This document shows positions 1 through 6,430 of a stretch of DNA of 7,257 bases, in pieces (positions within the stretch are counted from its first letter, which is position 1; each line of letters opens with the position of its first letter). Position numbers and translations under genes: made by a program. The stretch covers positions 1-7,257 of the forward strand of contig DMCR01000189.1 in NCBI GenBank assembly GCA_003445735.1. Direction: 5' to 3'. The notes under the pieces are model-generated. The model did not search any database and was not told the DNA's origin. It worked only from the letters and a program-made list of their open reading frames with translations. Source of the DNA: Cryomorphaceae bacterium. GTDB lineage: Bacteria; Bacteroidota; Bacteroidia; Flavobacteriales; Schleiferiaceae.

Positions 1-2037
1 GTTAATGTTGGTGTACCAATTCGCCGTCATCTTCGTAGAGAAGGTAATCTCTTTTTTATTGTCCAAACGACGCTCGAATACCAAACGAGAGATGAACAAG
101 GCAGAGAACAATGAAGTTAAAATACCAATGATCAAGGTGGTAGCGAATCCACGAATTGGGCCGGTACCAAAAGCAAATAGTATAATTCCTACAATCAAGG
201 TAGTCACGTTCGCATCAATGATAGCACTGTTTGAATTCTTATATCCATCTACAATGGCAGCGCGCAGACCTTTACCCAAGCGCAATTCCTCGCGGATGCG
301 CTCGAAGATAATCACGTTTGCATCCACAGCCATACCTATAGTCAATACGATACCGGCCATACCTGGAAGGGTCAATACTGCGCGGAAGCTTGCCAACAAT
401 CCGAAGATGAAGAACATGTTTACGAACAAGGCTAAGTTAGCCACCAAACCTGCACCGCTGTAGTAGAAGTACATGTATATCAATACCAATAATAGGGCAA
501 TAGCAAATGAGTTGACAGAATCTGAAATAGCTTCTTTACCCAAAGAAGGGCCTACCACATCAGCCTGAATTATGCGAGCTGGAGCATCTAGTTTACCTGC
601 ACGTAGAATGTTCGCCAAATCCGAAGCTTCTTCCTGAGAGAAGTTACCTGTGATCTGCGTACGACCACCTGCGATTTCATTTTGAACCTGTGGGTAAGAG
701 TATACGTAATTATCCAAAACTACCGCTACAGAACGCTTAGGCGTTTGAGCAGCTGCTTCTGCAGTAAGACGCTGCCACTTCTGTGCACCAGAGCCGTTCA
801 TAGCCATGGTCACGATGTTTCGGTTGTATTCGTCCAAATCAGGGCGAGCGTCTACTATGACACCACCGTCTAATTCTGGAGCGTTATCACGGTTGCCTTT
901 GATAGCCAATAACATGATGATATCTGATTCTGGCTCTGGCTTATTGTTCCACAAAAATTTCGCACCTCGCAATTCAGTGTTCATCAACTGTGCAATCTCT
1001 GGACGAGCTAACAATGCATTTACTTCGGCTGTATCGCGGATCAACGCATAACCTACACGGGGACCTTCTAGCGCCATACCGTTCTCACTTACCCATGGAC
1101 GGAATACTTCGAACAACGGGTTATTCGTGTTCATGATATCTGTTGAATCAGCCACCTCTTCTTCTACTAATGCACTATCGGCATCGCCTTCGATGTTTAA
1201 ATCACTTAGATCAAGGGCGGATACTTCTTCTGTCGCAGGCTTTTCTGCCTCAACGATATCACGCAACTTCTCGTTCGCAGCCACTAAGAATGGCAATACC
1301 TCGCTACCCTCGTACATGTTCCAGAACTGCAACTCTGCAGTACTCTGTAATAATTTCTTTACACGAGCAGGATCTTTAACTCCTGGCAATTCGACCAAGA
1401 TGCGGCCGGTTCCCTCCAAACGTTGGATGTTTGGCTGAGTGGTTCCGAACTGATCGATACGTGCACGAAGTACCGTAAACACATTTGCAATTGCAGCTTC
1501 AACATCACGACGAATCTCAGCTTGGATGGCTTCATTCGAAGCATTGAATCCAACCTTCTCTGTCATTTCTGGTGTGCCGAACAAGCTAGCATCGCTCAAC
1601 ATGCGACCTCCACCTGTTTCTTCCACCAATGCATCAAACTCTGCAAAGAATGTGTTCAAATAATTGTTTTGTCCTTCACTCTGCGCGGCGTCAGTATTGG
1701 CAAGCGTCTGCTGGAATAGCGGGTCTTGGACATTTGCCACCTGACCTTTGAGCACGTCTTTTACGCTTACTTCCAAGATAACGTTCATACCACCTTTAAG
1801 GTCTAGACCTAGGTTCATTTCATTCTTCTTGACTTCGGCGTAGGTGTATCCCAAAAATGGATATACCTCCTGCGACATCATACTATCTAAGTAGGCTGAT
1901 TTAACCTTTGCATCCCCAGCGGAAAAAGACTCCGCATCACCTTCCACGCCGTTCGCAACCCATGAAAAAGAAAGCTGGTAGAGTGAAGCCAGCCCTAGAG
2001 CGATCGCGAAAGCGGTAATTAATCCTTTGTTCTGCAT
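1..2037 (-). CDS. secDF: Protein translocase subunit SecDF (SecD part, 3'-truncated by window edge)
   Basis: Inner-membrane Sec accessory protein that uses the proton gradient to help pull preproteins out on the periplasmic side. The frame is open from ATG 2037 to base 1, giving 679 residues. Visible parts are TM1 at about residues 5-24, the SecD signature NLGLDLKGGM at 75-84, the periplasmic P1 domain, a conserved segment with VLDNYVYSYP near 440 and VGPSLG near 495, then a cluster of TM segments at about 510-660. This cluster includes the hallmark GMAVDANVIIFERIREEL at 568-585, with D572 the conserved proton-pathway aspartate. The last visible residues (NKKEITFSTKMTANWYTNIN) run past the usual SecD end into what looks like the linker before SecF, so a fused SecDF of about 1000 residues is inferred; SecF itself is outside. 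P1 carries an acidic insert at about 263-300. The ATG follows AATAAAGG directly, so no properly spaced Shine-Dalgarno is seen. SecD identity is near certain; the fusion is likely. Confidence 0.95.
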   Translation of the reverse strand, partial: MQNKGLITAFAIALGLASLYQLSFSWVANGVEGDAESFSAGDAKVKSAYLDSMMSQEVYPFLGYTYAEVKKNEMNLGLDLKGGMNVILEVSVKDVLKGQVANVQDPLFQQTLANTDAAQSEGQNNYLNTFFAEFDALVEETGGGRMLSDASLFGTPEMTEKVGFNASNEAIQAEIRRDVEAAIANVFTVLRARIDQFGTTQPNIQRLEGTGRILVELPGVKDPARVKKLLQSTAELQFWNMYEGSEVLPFLVAANEKLRDIVEAEKPATEEVSALDLSDLNIEGDADSALVEEEVADSTDIMNTNNPLFEVFRPWVSENGMALEGPRVGYALIRDTAEVNALLARPEIAQLMNTELRGAKFLWNNKPEPESDIIMLLAIKGNRDNAPELDGGVIVDARPDLDEYNRNIVTMAMNGSGAQKWQRLTAEAAAQTPKRSVAVVLDNYVYSYPQVQNEIAGGRTQITGNFSQEEASDLANILRAGKLDAPARIIQADVVGPSLGKEAISDSVNSFAIALLLVLIYMYFYYSGAGLVANLALFVNMFFIFGLLASFRAVLTLPGMAGIVLTIGMAVDANVIIFERIREELRLGKGLRAAIVDGYKNSNSAIIDANVTTLIVGIILFAFGTGPIRGFATTLIIGILTSLFSALFISRLVFERRLDNKKEITFSTKMTANWYTNIN

Positions 2038-2071
2038 CCTTTATTGGATTATTTCTTTTTTCAGTAACGCG

Positions 2072-2079
2072 CAAATATA
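2072..2079 (-). promoter_or_regulatory. Bacteroidota -7 box of secDF promoter
   Basis: Read on the minus strand this is TATATTTG, a perfect match to the Bacteroidota sigma-A -7 consensus TAnnTTTG. It lies about 35 bases ahead of the secDF ATG, which implies a leader of roughly 25-30 bases. No clear TTTG -33 element is seen at the expected distance (about 2099-2105), so the -33 half is weak. Assignment is by consensus and position only. Confidence 0.6.
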
Positions 2080-2106
2080 GGCAAGTCACCGTGCCTAACC
2101 TAACAG

Positions 2107-2134
2107 TTTTTCTCGGAAGAGCGCACTATCTTAG
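2107..2134 (+). promoter_or_regulatory. Probable promoter of the T9SS cargo gene, with almost no leader
   Basis: A T5 run at 2107-2111 as a -33-like element is followed, after about 16 bases, by TATCTTAG at 2127-2134, one mismatch from TAnnTTTG. Transcription normally starts a few bases after such a box, which here falls on or next to ATG 2139. The message would be leaderless, or would have a leader of about 10 bases if ATG 2151 is used. This also argues against the upstream in-frame GTG at 2091, which would lie before the promoter. Confidence 0.45.
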
Positions 2135-2138
2135 CCAC

Positions 2139-4847
2139 ATGTACAAGCTCATGACCAAAATAGCCCCTGTAGGCGCCTTACTACTCGGCGTAATGTGTGC
2201 TTCTGCCCAGTCCTACACCAATCGTTTAAGCTTTGATTGGACCGTGGGGCCGTCGGTGATGAGCGGCAGTGATACACTGAATTACGCCTTTATGGGCGGG
2301 GCCGATTTGCCCCAGTGGTCGTGCATTGATCTCAACCTCGACGGCACCGAAGATTTAGCCATTTTCGACCGTCAAGGCAATAGATGGATCACCTTTTTAG
2401 CAGAGAACAACCAATGGATTCCCGCACCACAATATGCAGAGGCACTACCCGCGGTGGAATATTGGGGTTTATTTAGAGATTACAATTGCGACGGAAAAAA
2501 GGACTTATTCGCCTTCGTTTTAGGCGGTATGGGCGTTTGGGAAAACACCAGCACGACGGATTCTTTGGCTTTTACTTGGACCCTTAGCGGCAACTACCTC
2601 ACCACCGACGCAGGCGGCACAACAACCAACCTTTATAATTTCAGCAGCGACATTCCAGCCATCGTGGATATCGACGACGATGGGGATTTGGACGTGCTTA
2701 CCTTTGGACAGCGCTCTACCATCGAATGGCACGAAGGCCAAACACAGTGCGGTTTAGATTTTTCAATAAATACCACTTGCTGGGGCCGATTCGAAGAAAA
2801 CCTCGCTACCAATAGCCTAACCCTCAATGGATGTGCAGGCGTCCAAAAAATGGAAACCTCTGGCAAAACCTCCGCAGGCATGCATGCCGGCTCCACCCTA
2901 CTCGTTCTAAATATCGACGGAGATTCCCTTAAAGACGTCCTTATCGGCGATGTGAGTTTCACCAACCTTGTCGCCGCATACAACGGCGGACACATGGACA
3001 GCGCCTTCATGGTAAGCACGGACACCTTGTACCCCACGTCCAATCCCACAAACATTAGATACTTCCCCGCGCCTTTCTATGAAGACTTGAACTTTGACGG
3101 TACGCCGGATCTGATGGTCAGCCCAAATTTGAACGGCTCCATCAATACGCGCAACGCCTGGCTCTATGCGAACACAGGTACCGCCAATAACCCGAGCTGG
3201 AGCGCCCCAGATTCTTCCTTTTTAGTTCACGACATGCTCGACCTAGGATCCGCAACAAAGCCTGCTTTGGTGGATTTAGACTTTGACGGAGACTTTGATT
3301 TAGTCGTGGGTTCCATGGGTAAATACCAAGGCCCAAGCACGTATAAAAGCAAGCTAGTTTTCTACAAAAATACCGGCACCAACACGAGCCCAGCCTTTGA
3401 ATTTAGCGATGCAGATTTTGCCAATGCAGGATACAACAACCTCGGCGAAGAACTCTGCCCTACATTCGCTGACCTCGATGCGGACCTGGATCCAGATATG
3501 ATTGTGGGTGCCAAAAACGGTTTGATCTATTATTATGAGAATACAGGAAGCTTTTTGAGCCACAGCTTTACCTACCGCGGCGCTATTCAAGGCATTGATG
3601 TTGGCAACCATGCTACGCCTTATTTGGGCGATATGAATGGTGATGGGGTGGCCGATTTGCTTATCGGCAACGAAGCCGGTACTGTAGCCTATTACGAGAA
3701 AACAGGCACTTGGCCCAACCTCTTTACCTTAAACGCCAGCCCATGGGCCGGCATCGACATGGGCTCAACTACCGCACCTAGTGGCCACAGCGCTCCCTCA
3801 CTCATTTATGGGACCGACACCACTCTACTCATCGGCTCTGAAGATTTGGGTGTAGTTCAAAAAGACTCCTTAAAAATCGTCACCGGCGGCACAACAGCAT
3901 CGGTCGATCTCATCCTAGATGGGGGCATACAATCCTCAAACGGTCGCATTGAAACTCCCTTTGGAGGATCGAAACGCAACGGACGTACACAAATCATTTT
4001 CACTAAGGATGAGTTAATTAATGCAGGAGGACGCTTCGGACAGATCGAAACCATAGGCTTTGAAATCGGCACGAACAATACGCTCTACCTCACCCAAGGT
4101 TTCAACATTAGATTCAAGCACATCTCGGATACCGCCCAGACAAATTTCCAGAGCCAAAACCTCACCGAAGTCTACAGTGGCATTCGCGTGATGACCACCG
4201 GCTGGAACGACATTCCTCTAGATATTCCCTTTACTTGGAACGGCGTGGACCACCTACTCGTTGAAATTTGCTTCTCAAAACACGCACAGACCGGTAATAT
4301 CCCCGTGATCCTTCAAAGTACACCATTCCGCTCCATGCTATATGGCGATGTAAGCAGCTGGAACGGTATCACTAACAATGGTTGTGGTATGCCCTATGGC
4401 GGTAAACTCAAATTGCGCCCGAACATGAGATTCAACTTGGTCCCGACCTTAAGGAATATGGATGCCCATTTCACTGCTGCCGGCAAGCGCCTGCACCCTG
4501 CCGTAGCCGACCTCAACGCAGACGGCTATCCCGATGTGATCCTTGGAAATATGAGCGGCGGCCTGCATTATTTTGAAGGCAAGGCCTTTAACAACATCAG
4601 CGTGGAAGAAACTCCAGCCCCAGCGCCACGCTGTATTATTTTCCCCAACCCTACCTCCCATCGGGTTTTATTCCAATGTGCCACCTCTTATTTAGAACAA
4701 GCTCACTTGCTCAACCTGCAGGGCGAAGGCATCGGCGCCTTGAGCACGACCGAGGAAAATATACTGGACTTACCCGCAGGTATGTACCTTGTTGTTCTGT
4801 ACCGAGAGGACGGACAGCGTGAAACCCATCGATTGATTGTTCAATGA
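2139..4847 (+). CDS. Secreted FG-GAP/VCBS beta-propeller protein with T9SS C-terminal sorting domain
   Basis: A 902-residue secreted or cell-surface protein of unknown specific role. From ATG 2139 it begins with a Sec signal peptide (MYKL.TK, hydrophobic core to residue 19, likely cleavage after CASA at 23). Nine calcium-loop motifs of the form D-x-[DN]-x-D-G-x-x-D-[LVM] follow, starting near residues 64, 114, 177, 258, 316, 379, 445, 498 and 791, as in FG-GAP/VCBS propellers. Loops 258 (NIDGDSLKD) and 445 (DLDADLDPD) are degenerate. Residues about 605-768 form a non-repeat domain between the last two motifs. The C-terminus (about 833-902) has FPNPTSHRVLF, then a beta-rich end with LPAGMYLVVL, typical of the type A T9SS sorting domain that directs outer-membrane crossing and surface attachment. 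ATG 2151 is an alternative start that still leaves a hydrophobic signal core. It overlaps the next gene by 4 bases. Adhesion or polymer binding is possible, but no enzyme motif is seen. Confidence 0.9.
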   Translation: MYKLMTKIAPVGALLLGVMCASAQSYTNRLSFDWTVGPSVMSGSDTLNYAFMGGADLPQWSCIDLNLDGTEDLAIFDRQGNRWITFLAENNQWIPAPQYAEALPAVEYWGLFRDYNCDGKKDLFAFVLGGMGVWENTSTTDSLAFTWTLSGNYLTTDAGGTTTNLYNFSSDIPAIVDIDDDGDLDVLTFGQRSTIEWHEGQTQCGLDFSINTTCWGRFEENLATNSLTLNGCAGVQKMETSGKTSAGMHAGSTLLVLNIDGDSLKDVLIGDVSFTNLVAAYNGGHMDSAFMVSTDTLYPTSNPTNIRYFPAPFYEDLNFDGTPDLMVSPNLNGSINTRNAWLYANTGTANNPSWSAPDSSFLVHDMLDLGSATKPALVDLDFDGDFDLVVGSMGKYQGPSTYKSKLVFYKNTGTNTSPAFEFSDADFANAGYNNLGEELCPTFADLDADLDPDMIVGAKNGLIYYYENTGSFLSHSFTYRGAIQGIDVGNHATPYLGDMNGDGVADLLIGNEAGTVAYYEKTGTWPNLFTLNASPWAGIDMGSTTAPSGHSAPSLIYGTDTTLLIGSEDLGVVQKDSLKIVTGGTTASVDLILDGGIQSSNGRIETPFGGSKRNGRTQIIFTKDELINAGGRFGQIETIGFEIGTNNTLYLTQGFNIRFKHISDTAQTNFQSQNLTEVYSGIRVMTTGWNDIPLDIPFTWNGVDHLLVEICFSKHAQTGNIPVILQSTPFRSMLYGDVSSWNGITNNGCGMPYGGKLKLRPNMRFNLVPTLRNMDAHFTAAGKRLHPAVADLNADGYPDVILGNMSGGLHYFEGKAFNNISVEETPAPAPRCIIFPNPTSHRVLFQCATSYLEQAHLLNLQGEGIGALSTTEENILDLPAGMYLVVLYREDGQRETHRLIVQ
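2328..4556 (+). repeat. Nine FG-GAP/VCBS calcium-loop repeats (protein level)
   Basis: Nine copies of an Asp-rich loop followed by a hydrophobic strand and usually a Gly-rich turn (for example DLNLDGTEDL, DIDDDGDLDV, DLDFDGDFDL, DMNGDGVADL, DLNADGYPDV). Eight are spaced 50-81 residues apart, as expected for propeller blades. The ninth is 293 residues after the eighth because another domain intervenes. The repeats are divergent at DNA level, so this is an old protein repeat rather than a recent tandem duplication. Confidence 0.85.
3951..4442 (+). other. Beta-sandwich-like domain inserted in the propeller of the T9SS cargo
   Basis: Encodes about residues 605-768 of the secreted protein. The pattern QIIFTKDELINAG, then GFNIRFKHISDT, TGWNDIPLDIPFTWNGVDH, LLVEICFSK and a closing RPNMRFNL recalls a domain I recognise as common in large secreted Bacteroidota proteins (consensus roughly ytaaEL..aG..I, nf.I.mkhT, GWn.i.f..pF.WdG..NllVeicf, rpn.rf). 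I do not know an established function for it. Boundaries are approximate. Confidence 0.6.
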
Positions 4848-5227
4848 TGCTTGGTACGCCCATCCTAGTATTCGACGGTCCCTGCGCATTGTGCAACCGA
4901 ACGGTACAATGGGTGTTTGATAAGGATGCGAGCGAACGAATTTTGTTTACCTCCTTACAAAGTAATTGGGCACAAACTAACATCCCTCCTTCCTTGCGGA
5001 CCATTGATTCTGTGCTTTTCTTCGACGGCACACAATGGCACGTAAAAAGTGATGCTGTGTTGCATCTAGTGCGGGAACTCCCAAGACCCTGGCGCTCCTT
5101 CTTTGAACTGATAATCATCCCCAAAGCTCTGAGAAATGTGGGGTATGATTTATTGGCCAAATTTCGTTATCGACTCTTCGGCACCGGACATTGCGCCCTA
5201 TTGCCCAAAGAGCGGGTGTTAGAATAA
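4844..5227 (+). CDS. DCC-family (DUF393) thiol-disulfide oxidoreductase-like protein
   Basis: A 127-residue protein of the DUF393/DCC family, named for its DxxCxxC motif, here DGPCALC at residues 11-17 (C14 and C17) in a first strand ILVFDGPCALCNRTVQW. The other family landmark, a C-terminal YRLFGTGHCALLP with a third cysteine, is also present, and the length is usual for the family, so it appears intact. Members such as Bacillus YuxK are annotated as putative thiol-disulfide oxidoreductases, but no reaction is firmly established. There is no signal peptide; a cytoplasmic location is inferred. The start ATG (4844) lies in ATGATG overlapping the TGA stop of the propeller gene by 4 bases, so translational coupling and one transcript are likely. 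The second ATG (4847) is an equally good start. The partner protein contains several cysteines, but it folds outside the cytoplasm, so a direct functional link is not supported. Confidence 0.88.
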   Translation: MMLGTPILVFDGPCALCNRTVQWVFDKDASERILFTSLQSNWAQTNIPPSLRTIDSVLFFDGTQWHVKSDAVLHLVRELPRPWRSFFELIIIPKALRNVGYDLLAKFRYRLFGTGHCALLPKERVLE

Positions 5228-5270
5228 AGATCTTTCAGGGATTTTCACCCCTATGCGTGAAATGAAATCT
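5228..5270. other. Imperfect hairpin in the convergent gap after the DCC gene
   Basis: The 3' arm GTGAAATGAAATCT (5257-5270) pairs over all 14 bases with a 5' arm made of AGAT, TTCA and TTTCAC (5228-5248), which is interrupted by bulges CT and GGGAT. The loop is CCCTATGC (5249-5256). It begins right after the stop codon of the DCC gene. No T-run follows on either strand, so it is not a standard intrinsic terminator. It could still block 3' exonuclease decay or help termination between the convergent genes. Confidence 0.4.
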
Positions 5271-5348
5271 ACGATAGAATGGAACTTTATCTAGTACTTT
5301 AAGAAATATTAATACTCAAGATAACTCAGTTTAGAAAATTTCTCGGGC

Positions 5349-6281
5349 TTATAGGTTCGCATCTAGTGCGCTGTTCATCTTACGAACAGCTTCAGCAGAA
5401 GCTTCGAATTTTGCTTTTTCGTCGTCGCTCAAATTGAACTCAACAACATTTTCCCAACCGTTCTCACCAACAATCACAGGTACACCGATACAGATATCGT
5501 CTTGGCCATATTCACCGTTCAGCAATACTGAACATGGGAACATTTTCTTTTGGTTGCGTACGATTGACTCTACAAGCTCAGTACCTGCAGCACCCGGAGC
5601 ATACCAAGCTGAAGTACCAATCAATCCTGTCAATGTTGCACCACCTACCATCGTCTCTTTAACAATATATTCTTGCTGCTCGTCCGTAAGGAACTGAGTA
5701 ACTGGCATGCTGTTGTAGGTAGCATGCTTGATCAAAGGAATCATTGTAGTGTCCCCATGACCACCGATCACCTGGCCCTGAAGATCGTTAGGCGAGCAAC
5801 TTAGTTGCTCTGCTAAACGGTACTTGAAACGGGCTGAATCCAAGATGCCACCCATACCGATGATACGGTTTTTAGGCAGACCTGAAGTCTTAGACGTCAA
5901 ATACGTCATCGTATCCATGGGGTTAGAAATCACAACGATGATGATGTCCGGGCTGTGCTTGATCAAGTTCTGAGTAACCGTTTGAACAATCTTCGCATTG
6001 GTTCCGATTAATTCTTCGCGCGTCATTCCTGGCTTACGAGGAATACCTGAAGTGATCACAGCTACCTTCGAACCGGCAGTCTTTGAATAGTCATTGGTCG
6101 AGCCAACTACCTTTGAATCATAGCCGTTCAAAGTAGCACATTGGTTCATGTCCATCGCCTTGCCTTCCGCAAAACCTTCTTTGATGTCGAGCAATACAAT
6201 TTCCTCTGCGAGCTCGCGACGAACCATGTTCTCTGCAACCGTGGCGCCTACGTTGCCGGCACCTACTACGGTGATCTTCAT
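5349..6281 (-). CDS. mdh: Malate dehydrogenase (NAD-dependent, LDH-like type)
   Basis: Cytoplasmic TCA-cycle enzyme interconverting malate and oxaloacetate with NAD+/NADH. The 310 residues match the usual length of the LDH-like MDH group. The Rossmann motif GAGNVGAT is at 7-14, and D32 ends the second strand (EIVLLD), which favours NAD over NADP. Substrate-binding arginines are R82 and R88 in GIPRKPGMTR and R151 in ILDSARF; D148 and H175 (GGHGDTT) form the catalytic pair. An Arg rather than Gln at position 82 separates malate from lactate dehydrogenases. The C-terminus is complete. It is transcribed from its own promoter (see 6314-6321) in the same direction as secDF and apbE, and convergent with the DCC gene. 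All key residues are present. Confidence 0.97.
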   Translation of the reverse strand: MKITVVGAGNVGATVAENMVRRELAEEIVLLDIKEGFAEGKAMDMNQCATLNGYDSKVVGSTNDYSKTAGSKVAVITSGIPRKPGMTREELIGTNAKIVQTVTQNLIKHSPDIIIVVISNPMDTMTYLTSKTSGLPKNRIIGMGGILDSARFKYRLAEQLSCSPNDLQGQVIGGHGDTTMIPLIKHATYNSMPVTQFLTDEQQEYIVKETMVGGATLTGLIGTSAWYAPGAAGTELVESIVRNQKKMFPCSVLLNGEYGQDDICIGVPVIVGENGWENVVEFNLSDDEKAKFEASAEAVRKMNSALDANL

Positions 6282-6313
6282 ATGTATGTGATTTTTAGTT
6301 TGTTTGACTCCAA

Positions 6314-6321
6314 CAAAGGTA
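6314..6321 (-). promoter_or_regulatory. Bacteroidota -7 box of mdh promoter
   Basis: Minus-strand TACCTTTG is a perfect TAnnTTTG box, 32 bases ahead of the mdh ATG, giving a leader of about 25 bases that is A-rich near the start codon. A TTTG lies only 9 bases upstream (6331-6334), too close to be a normal -33 element. The usual -33 area holds two AAAATCG repeats instead. Confidence 0.6.
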
Positions 6322-6334
6322 CATCACGGACAAA

Positions 6335-6351
6335 CGATTTTCATCGATTTT
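6335..6351. repeat. Two CGATTTT direct repeats with a 10-base period at the mdh promoter
   Basis: CGATTTT occurs at 6335-6341 and 6345-6351, one helical turn apart. The copies cover the -33 region of the mdh promoter and sit between the two divergent promoters. Spacing and place fit an operator, but AT-rich sequence produces such short repeats by chance, and no regulator is identified. Confidence 0.25.
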
Positions 6352-6401
6352 TAAATAAATCCGGTCATTTGCTATCCCCTAATTTATTCGTGCTTCTTCC
6401 T

Positions 6402-6409
6402 TAACTTTG
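6402..6409 (+). promoter_or_regulatory. Bacteroidota -7 box of the four-cysteine protein gene
   Basis: TAACTTTG matches TAnnTTTG exactly and ends 21 bases before ATG 6431, so the transcript should start near 6414-6417. No TTTG lies at normal -33 spacing; one at 6368-6371 is about 30 bases away. The box overlaps the in-frame TTG at 6407, which therefore cannot be the start codon of a message made from this promoter. Confidence 0.6.
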
Positions 6410-6430
6410 TGGCTTGAAAAGATTGACGCA

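Noticed and set aside
5..1719. Plus-strand open frames of 63-152 codons across 5-1719
   Set aside because: They are antisense to secDF, whose conserved motifs run without break through the whole stretch; none has a recognisable domain or promoter.
2091..2138. Upstream GTG start at 2091 adding 16 residues to the propeller protein
   Set aside because: It would place a polar, non-signal-like stretch before the signal peptide and lies upstream of the likely promoter; ATG 2139 gives a clean signal peptide.
2139..2198. Lipoprotein signal (GVMC at residues 17-20) in the propeller protein
   Set aside because: The residue before Cys is Met, not Gly, Ala or Ser, so the lipobox fails; CASA-Q fits signal peptidase I, and T9SS cargo normally uses that route.
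4711..5160. Minus-strand open frame of 149 codons
   Set aside because: It is antisense to the end of the propeller gene and to the DCC gene, both of which have family motifs there; its translation shows no recognisable pattern.
5271..5348. Intrinsic terminator for mdh
   Set aside because: The minus-strand sequence after the mdh stop is AT-rich but shows no GC stem followed by a T-run.
5349..6281. Lactate dehydrogenase instead of malate dehydrogenase
   Set aside because: Residue 82 in GIPRKPGMTR is Arg, the malate/oxaloacetate determinant, where LDH has Gln.
6141..6404. Plus-strand open frame of 87 codons over the mdh start and intergenic region
   Set aside because: It is antisense to the mdh N-terminus with its Rossmann motif, and its tail only crosses the intergenic promoters.
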